Positions 59,296-64,000 of a stretch of DNA of 64,000 bases are shown piece by piece. Each line of letters starts with the position of its first letter. The first letter of the stretch is position 1. Below the pieces are notes generated by a model, which ran no database searches, was not told the DNA's origin, and was given only the letters and a program-made list of their open reading frames with translations. Both the position numbers and the translations under genes were made by a program. This DNA is from Neurospora crassa OR74A (taxonomy: Eukaryota > Ascomycota > Sordariomycetes > Sordariales > Sordariaceae): positions 3,658,001-3,722,000 of the forward strand of contig NC_026503.1 in assembly GCF_000182925.2 (NCBI RefSeq), in the 5' to 3' direction.

Positions 59296-61411
59296 ACTTG
59301 TACTAGCTAAATATCATATGTGGTCGTTGGCGAAGAAATAGTGCTACTAGATTCTGCGGGTCAAAGTTCAGAGCAGTCCGATCCCATTCCAAATTGCAAA
59401 GTTGATATCATTTAAAGAATCGTGTCAATCATTGTGGGGATGTGATAATAGTAGTTGAGACTAATGGTGGTGTGGGGGGAGCTAGGGTAGCTGTCGCGGC
59501 GGGGGCACTTATGTCATCTGACATCGGCTTATTTCACGGTGTATGATGTGAAATGTGGTTTTCCTTCCAAAATGAAAAAGTGAGGGCAAATCCGAGTTGG
59601 TATTTGACATCGGGGCAGGACGATGGCGTTGCTCTTCGCGATTTCAAACGGGAGGGGATGGATGGGCAAAGTGCGATTAAGGGGGAGGTTGGCGGCGCGG
59701 CGTGTGTAAGTGGTCCATCCGGCACCAATGTGCCAGCCCCCGCCGTCGACATGTGAGACTGCCGCCCGTGCTCTCCCAGCGGATTTCATTACCTACCTCT
59801 AGCCATCCGGCCAGCAAAAGGGCTGCTGTTGGTTTGAGTGTTTCACTGCATTACTAACAAGGCCGAATTCCCCTGCCTTGGGTGCATGGCTTGCCGGCTT
59901 CCATGGGATGCCGTCGCCCATCCGGGCATGGGACCTGGACGGGAGTGGGAGTGTGGTTGCGCCTGCCAATCCTCAGGGAGCAACTGAATGGATCACTGCA
60001 GCTTGGTTGATAAGCATCATGGGGCAGGAGCAGCCTATCAATCGCCCTTGCCGCGGACATGTCCTTTGAGAATGGCGCATTAGGTTCTTCCCAGTACGGC
60101 TTGACAGCAAGTACCTACGCTAGCAAGCACACCTCAGTCCCGTTCTGAGCCGTCCCGCAGGCTGGAGACCCGAGAGAACTCCACCGAAACCGTCCACGAA
60201 CGACGGGAGCCTTGCCTCGCCCAGCGCAACACCGTCTTCACACGAGTTCCTCTTTTTCCATCAATTTGCACCTTGTCTGCTGCTTCTCCATCTTCTGCTC
60301 GCACGCACCACCTCAACACTTCTCAACTGAAAGGAACACACGCACCAAAGCACGCACCGCACACTCAATTCAGACCTGACTTCAGTTTCTCTTTGTATCT
60401 TCCGAGTCAGACGTACCACACCGTCAGCGGCCTCGAAACAGGTTCCTTTCTCTAGCACGCACTCGCGTCCCCAGGCTCTTGTTCTGCAATCCGATAGAGC
60501 CCTAGACTCTAGCAGCATCCTTCGGTTCCGCCATCCACAAAGACGTCAGGTCAACAACGCCGGCCTCATCCCTCTACATACTGACCACCGCGTCCCGTCC
60601 TTCCCGTCGACCCCCGATCACCGCTCCCGCCAGACGTGCACTTGACGTTTATTCATAGACGCCATCGAAGCTTGGTGCAAAGACCGTCCCCCCGCCATTC
60701 TCTTGGGTGAAATAGGCCGAACGACATTCACGCCCAAGCTCCACCTGCGGCCATACCCAGCCTGTCTGTGGTGGATCGAGAATACTCTCAAATCTCGAAT
60801 TCGCTCGCTGCTCCCGCGCCAACCCATTACCCCTCGACATATCTTCTTCCTGGCCTCTCTGCAAGCCTTACTCTTTGGCACCCCCCTGACAATTCCTCCT
60901 GTCGCGCTCGTTTGTGGTGCTGGTCCCTGTTGAACGCCTTATACGTCTCTCAACTCGCCTTGGCGACCAGCAGCCACAATCCGACAACAGTCTCAACCCG
61001 AACCCCTCGCGCTTCCGCTATCAGCTCAGTGTCTCCAACGCCACCACCCAAACTGTACAAGCAAAAAGACTTACGTTGGTAGTGTCTAGCGAAGGATACA
61101 CTCAGGTGTGTGGGAACCATTGCACAAGACCGCGGTGGTCCTTTGCGGGCGATGAGGGGGAGGGTGGACCTCGATATCTGAATTTCAGACAGGGTCGAGG
61201 TCATATCAAGACGGCCTCCAGCTTGCGACAGGCACAGTCATACACCAGTAGATACGCTTACAAGGCCGTAGTCAACATAGGAGTCGCAACCCGTCCTTTC
61301 CTTGGTTCATCCTAATAGTATCTTCCGATCCCTCCACTCTGCCAGCTACACTGGGCACATATATCCAACGTCCACAATTTGCCATCACTCCTCCGTCCTC
61401 ACCATCTGGGT
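59296..61411. other. Intergenic, esterase 3' UTR and leader of the 706-residue gene
   Basis: This 2.1 kb gap has no recognisable gene. The last 1.2 kb is C-rich, with repeated short CTC/ACC-type stretches, which suits a long promoter and leader. An unseen noncoding upstream exon cannot be excluded. Confidence 0.5.
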
Positions 61412-63532
61412 ATGGATCCGCGCTTCATCGTCACCCGCGAAGAACTATACGATGTCCAGATGGACTTGAAGCGCCTTCATTCCATCCAGCATCAGCACTC
61501 AGAGCGGTTACGATTGTTGGAAAAACGCCAGGCCGACGATGCCGCCTTGAAGTCTGTCTGGAGTTCGCCGTTCCCAAGTATGCTCGGGACGACAACCCCT
61601 CAGCATGGTCAGATTTTCGCAGCTCACGATAGTCCTTTCGTCAATCAGGGCTTCACTAACAACACTTCAGGGCCAGTTCACTTGCCAGCCAACGATCTAT
61701 TTGACGATCTTGACGAGCAGGGCCAAAACTTGCTTGGTAGACTGCAGCTTGAGCCTGAAGACGAGCCTATACGACGAGGGGTAGCATCGAGGGCGAATAG
61801 TGTGCGGTTCGATGAAAGCGCTCTGCACGGATGGGGTGGCCATCATGGCACCCGTCACTCGACCGAATATGGCTTAACGCGCCCTGGAAGTGGCATGGGA
61901 GGCCATCCCATGACTGAGCGCTCTTCGTCTCACAAGTCTGATGGGAGGCATAGCTCTGCCGGCCATTCTGTTCATTCAGTGCATTCAACCGCCTCTGGCC
62001 GAGCTAGCAGTCTCGGTCTTGATACCAACTTCTCGATTGGTGGGGTGGAGGACGACTCCCCCCTTGATGTCCCGGAACCTCCCCCAGGCTTCTTTTATCT
62101 GGGTGCAGCCCCGTCCATCATCCGCTGTTGCTTGACTGATAACATCACCAACAAAAGGTTGCTCTATGCTGTCGTCTGTACTGGTTCACAAAAGTCAACA
62201 GTGGACTATAGTGTGGTTAAAGACCTGAACCTAACCAACCAAATGCAAAGAGGAATGGACGGCATTTACAGGATCGATCTTCCGGTTTTCCTTACCGAAG
62301 CTAGAGTCATTCAATCCAACTCTAGGTCTGTCAGCCCGATTCACCCACTACCGCCCAGCATCACGTGTTCTTTTGAAGTGACTGGCATGGATCAACCAGA
62401 AAGTCCTGAAACTAGAAAGAGCATCCGCGTCTTCATCGGTAACCACACGTTGAGGTTGCATAGTGCAGACCTTCTACTTTCTCAAAACTCAATGACACTG
62501 TATGGTACCGACAGGGACAAGCTTTCTGTACCCTTTGTTCGACCTGAGGATGATGCAGTGTTCAAGAATCTTGCAGTGACGAATATGGCCCCTGGGAATA
62601 AGCCCAAGCTGAACGCTGCCGCGCCCGAGTTCGTTGCTGGAGACAGAGCCGCAAAACCGTCGGCCAAAAGCAACGAAGAACCGGTCCCCAAGCAGAATGG
62701 AGATGTTGTCTCGGAGGGAGCACTGCCGTCGCCTGTGAGGTCGCCAAGTCAACCAGTGAAGACGACCACTGAGGCAACCAGCACGGCATCGAATGAATCG
62801 AGTGGAGGGTATGATAAGGAGCAACCTCAACAGGAGCAACAGCACCAGCGGCCACCATCTGCTCCAGCCGATTCTGTAGTCCTTGAAGACGTCTCCAGAG
62901 ACGCTGCCAAAGAAAATTCTACGCCCACTTCAACGACCGACACCGCTCGCCGGGAACCTAGCGCGGCCATCAGGACTCCGTGGCGACAAACGGCTGCCAG
63001 TCTTGCCGATAAGGAAAGCACCCCGCTGAGCGGCTACCAGCCAGCTGCAAGAGGTCGCAGTATGAAGATCTTACGGCCGACAAAGATATCTTCCATTAGC
63101 AGCAACAGCACTGCCGGTCCAAACTCACCGTCAACTACCCGGTCGACGGGTGCGTTCGAATCTCCCTCCATTCCGCGGTCTAACGGAACTGATCTGCGAC
63201 GGACCAAGGGCTCAACAGCTAGCGCTGCTGTGGCGGAAGACAGTCAGAGCAACACTAGCAGCCCTACGGTAGGCAGCTGGGGTCCCTCCAAACGCAGTCT
63301 GAGCACCAGTGCTAGCGCTTCCAACCTTGGAAACTTGGAAGGTGGCAAGGGCATTGAGACTAGAGAGCAAAGGTCCTCGTCACTGGCAACCACAGTGGGC
63401 AGTCCCATGCATCAGGATGGACTTAAGACACCGACGGCTCCCAGATCGGCCACAAACCCTCTTGGTAGTGCATCTGCTTTTGCTTGGATGGGAAATAAAA
63501 CGACGGGTAAGGCGTCTGCCAGTCCGTTGTAG
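61412..63532 (+). CDS. Unrecognised 706-residue protein with coiled coil and compact central domain
   Basis: A single exon from the first ATG in frame gives 706 aa. Residues 8-50 form a heptad-like coiled coil (VQMDLKRLHSIQHQHSERLR). Residues 50-225 are low-complexity, rich in Ser, His and Gly. A compact, beta-rich domain at about 229-387 starts at GFFYLGAAPSIIRCCLTD, includes AVVCTGSQKSTVDYSVVKDL, and ends at LSVPFVRPEDDAVF. Its order (paired strands, a TGS turn followed by a helix, then IRVFIGNHTLRL and the SADLLLSQNSMTLYG segment) is loosely like a retropepsin-type fold, but the usual Asp of the catalytic triad is not present. The last 320 residues are Ser/Thr/Pro-rich and probably disordered. 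I know no function; the fold idea is a pattern guess. Confidence 0.8.
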   Translation: MDPRFIVTREELYDVQMDLKRLHSIQHQHSERLRLLEKRQADDAALKSVWSSPFPSMLGTTTPQHGQIFAAHDSPFVNQGFTNNTSGPVHLPANDLFDDLDEQGQNLLGRLQLEPEDEPIRRGVASRANSVRFDESALHGWGGHHGTRHSTEYGLTRPGSGMGGHPMTERSSSHKSDGRHSSAGHSVHSVHSTASGRASSLGLDTNFSIGGVEDDSPLDVPEPPPGFFYLGAAPSIIRCCLTDNITNKRLLYAVVCTGSQKSTVDYSVVKDLNLTNQMQRGMDGIYRIDLPVFLTEARVIQSNSRSVSPIHPLPPSITCSFEVTGMDQPESPETRKSIRVFIGNHTLRLHSADLLLSQNSMTLYGTDRDKLSVPFVRPEDDAVFKNLAVTNMAPGNKPKLNAAAPEFVAGDRAAKPSAKSNEEPVPKQNGDVVSEGALPSPVRSPSQPVKTTTEATSTASNESSGGYDKEQPQQEQQHQRPPSAPADSVVLEDVSRDAAKENSTPTSTTDTARREPSAAIRTPWRQTAASLADKESTPLSGYQPAARGRSMKILRPTKISSISSNSTAGPNSPSTTRSTGAFESPSIPRSNGTDLRRTKGSTASAAVAEDSQSNTSSPTVGSWGPSKRSLSTSASASNLGNLEGGKGIETREQRSSSLATTVGSPMHQDGLKTPTAPRSATNPLGSASAFAWMGNKTTGKASASPL

Positions 63533-64000
63533 AGTACGGTATTGCAAGCACGAATATCAGGAACTGGAGAAACGTCGACCATGCGTTACTAATCAGTACA
63601 AGAAAAAAAAACCACTTGTTAGGTTGGGCTTAGCATCCGTATGTTGAACCCTCAGCGTGCCCGGGTGGAAATGAAGAGCTAAAACTATGCGTACAAAAGT
63701 GAAGAGCATAGCGAAGGGAAGCGTGAGCCAAGCTGGGCACATAAACAGGTATTACTATGTCTTGAAAAAGCTGAATAATAACGAGTATTGTCCAAGTTCA
63801 AATAACTAGACCTCCTGTGCCAGACATGACCTGATAACCCTGTGTGTCTTGTGCTTAGACTACGGGCGAGGGAGGGGGAAAGCGTGTGAAGGTGCAGTGT
63901 CCGGCTGACATGTCTATCTATCAGCGATGTGCCAAATAGGTGCTTCGATCTCGCGTACCCCGAGGATATCTGGGTTCCAGGGTAGTGAGCTCGCTCCACT
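63533..64000. other. 3' flank to window end
   Basis: About 470 bases after the last stop. No gene is visible, and the region should contain the 3' UTR of the 706-residue gene. Confidence 0.5.

Noticed and set aside
1-64000. Dispersed 5S rRNA gene, LTR or other virus-like elements, DNA transposons, CRISPR arrays
   Set aside because: Reading both strands, I saw no 5S sequence, no long terminal or inverted repeats, no transposase or polymerase motifs and no spaced direct repeats.

Overview
This 64 kb window is nuclear DNA of a filamentous ascomycete, almost certainly Sordariaceae and most likely Neurospora. The evidence is short GT-AG introns (about 55-300 nt) with CTRAC-like branch sites, coding regions rich in C/G-ending codons, long Ser/Pro/Gln-rich disordered proteins, wide intergenic spaces, and a mitochondrial ATP synthase delta subunit that agrees with the N. 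crassa protein as I remember it. The species call rests on memory and gene structure, not on a search. I saw no rRNA, convincing tRNA, CRISPR array, LTR element or DNA transposon.

Left part (1-25.7 kb): about 7 kb with no recognisable gene, then the F1 ATPase delta subunit (7258-8119), an unrecognised zinc-cluster plus disordered-tail protein whose best model contains one in-frame TAG (8673-12098), polyprenol reductase (12849-14023) tail-to-tail with an ALKBH6-type dioxygenase (14060-14928, minus), a 1609-residue ankyrin protein of Hos4 type, a candidate Set3 histone deacetylase complex subunit (17869-22820), and the ribosome-associated GTPase Rbg1/DRG1 (23985-25727).

Middle (25.7-39.0 kb): a 13 kb stretch without a recognisable gene, holding simple repeats and one weak candidate small spliced gene at 35198-35531 (minus). 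Its right edge is probably the long leader and promoter of a CENP-B-type HTH protein (39006-40806).

Right part (39-64 kb): the CENP-B-type HTH protein, a PXA-domain protein split by an exceptional 1.88 kb intron (42799-47388, minus), the COX1 translational activator Mss51 (48488-50142, minus) divergent from the SF3b splicing factor Rse1 (50780-54854), an intracellular LysM protein with a zinc-finger N-terminus (55241-56375, minus), an IAH1-type esterase (58327-59295), and an unrecognised 706-residue protein whose core pattern loosely resembles a retropepsin-like fold (61412-63532).

The genes are housekeeping functions of respiration, dolichol synthesis, splicing, translation and chromatin, not a cluster for one pathway. 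The observations most worth a second look are the in-frame TAG at 9230, the 1.88 kb intron at 44039-45922, the paired CGATCGAT sites at 15000-15023, the short upstream frames at the hos4 start, the LysM/zinc-finger/UBA-like combination, and the 706-residue protein. I found no evidence of a wholly new multi-gene system.
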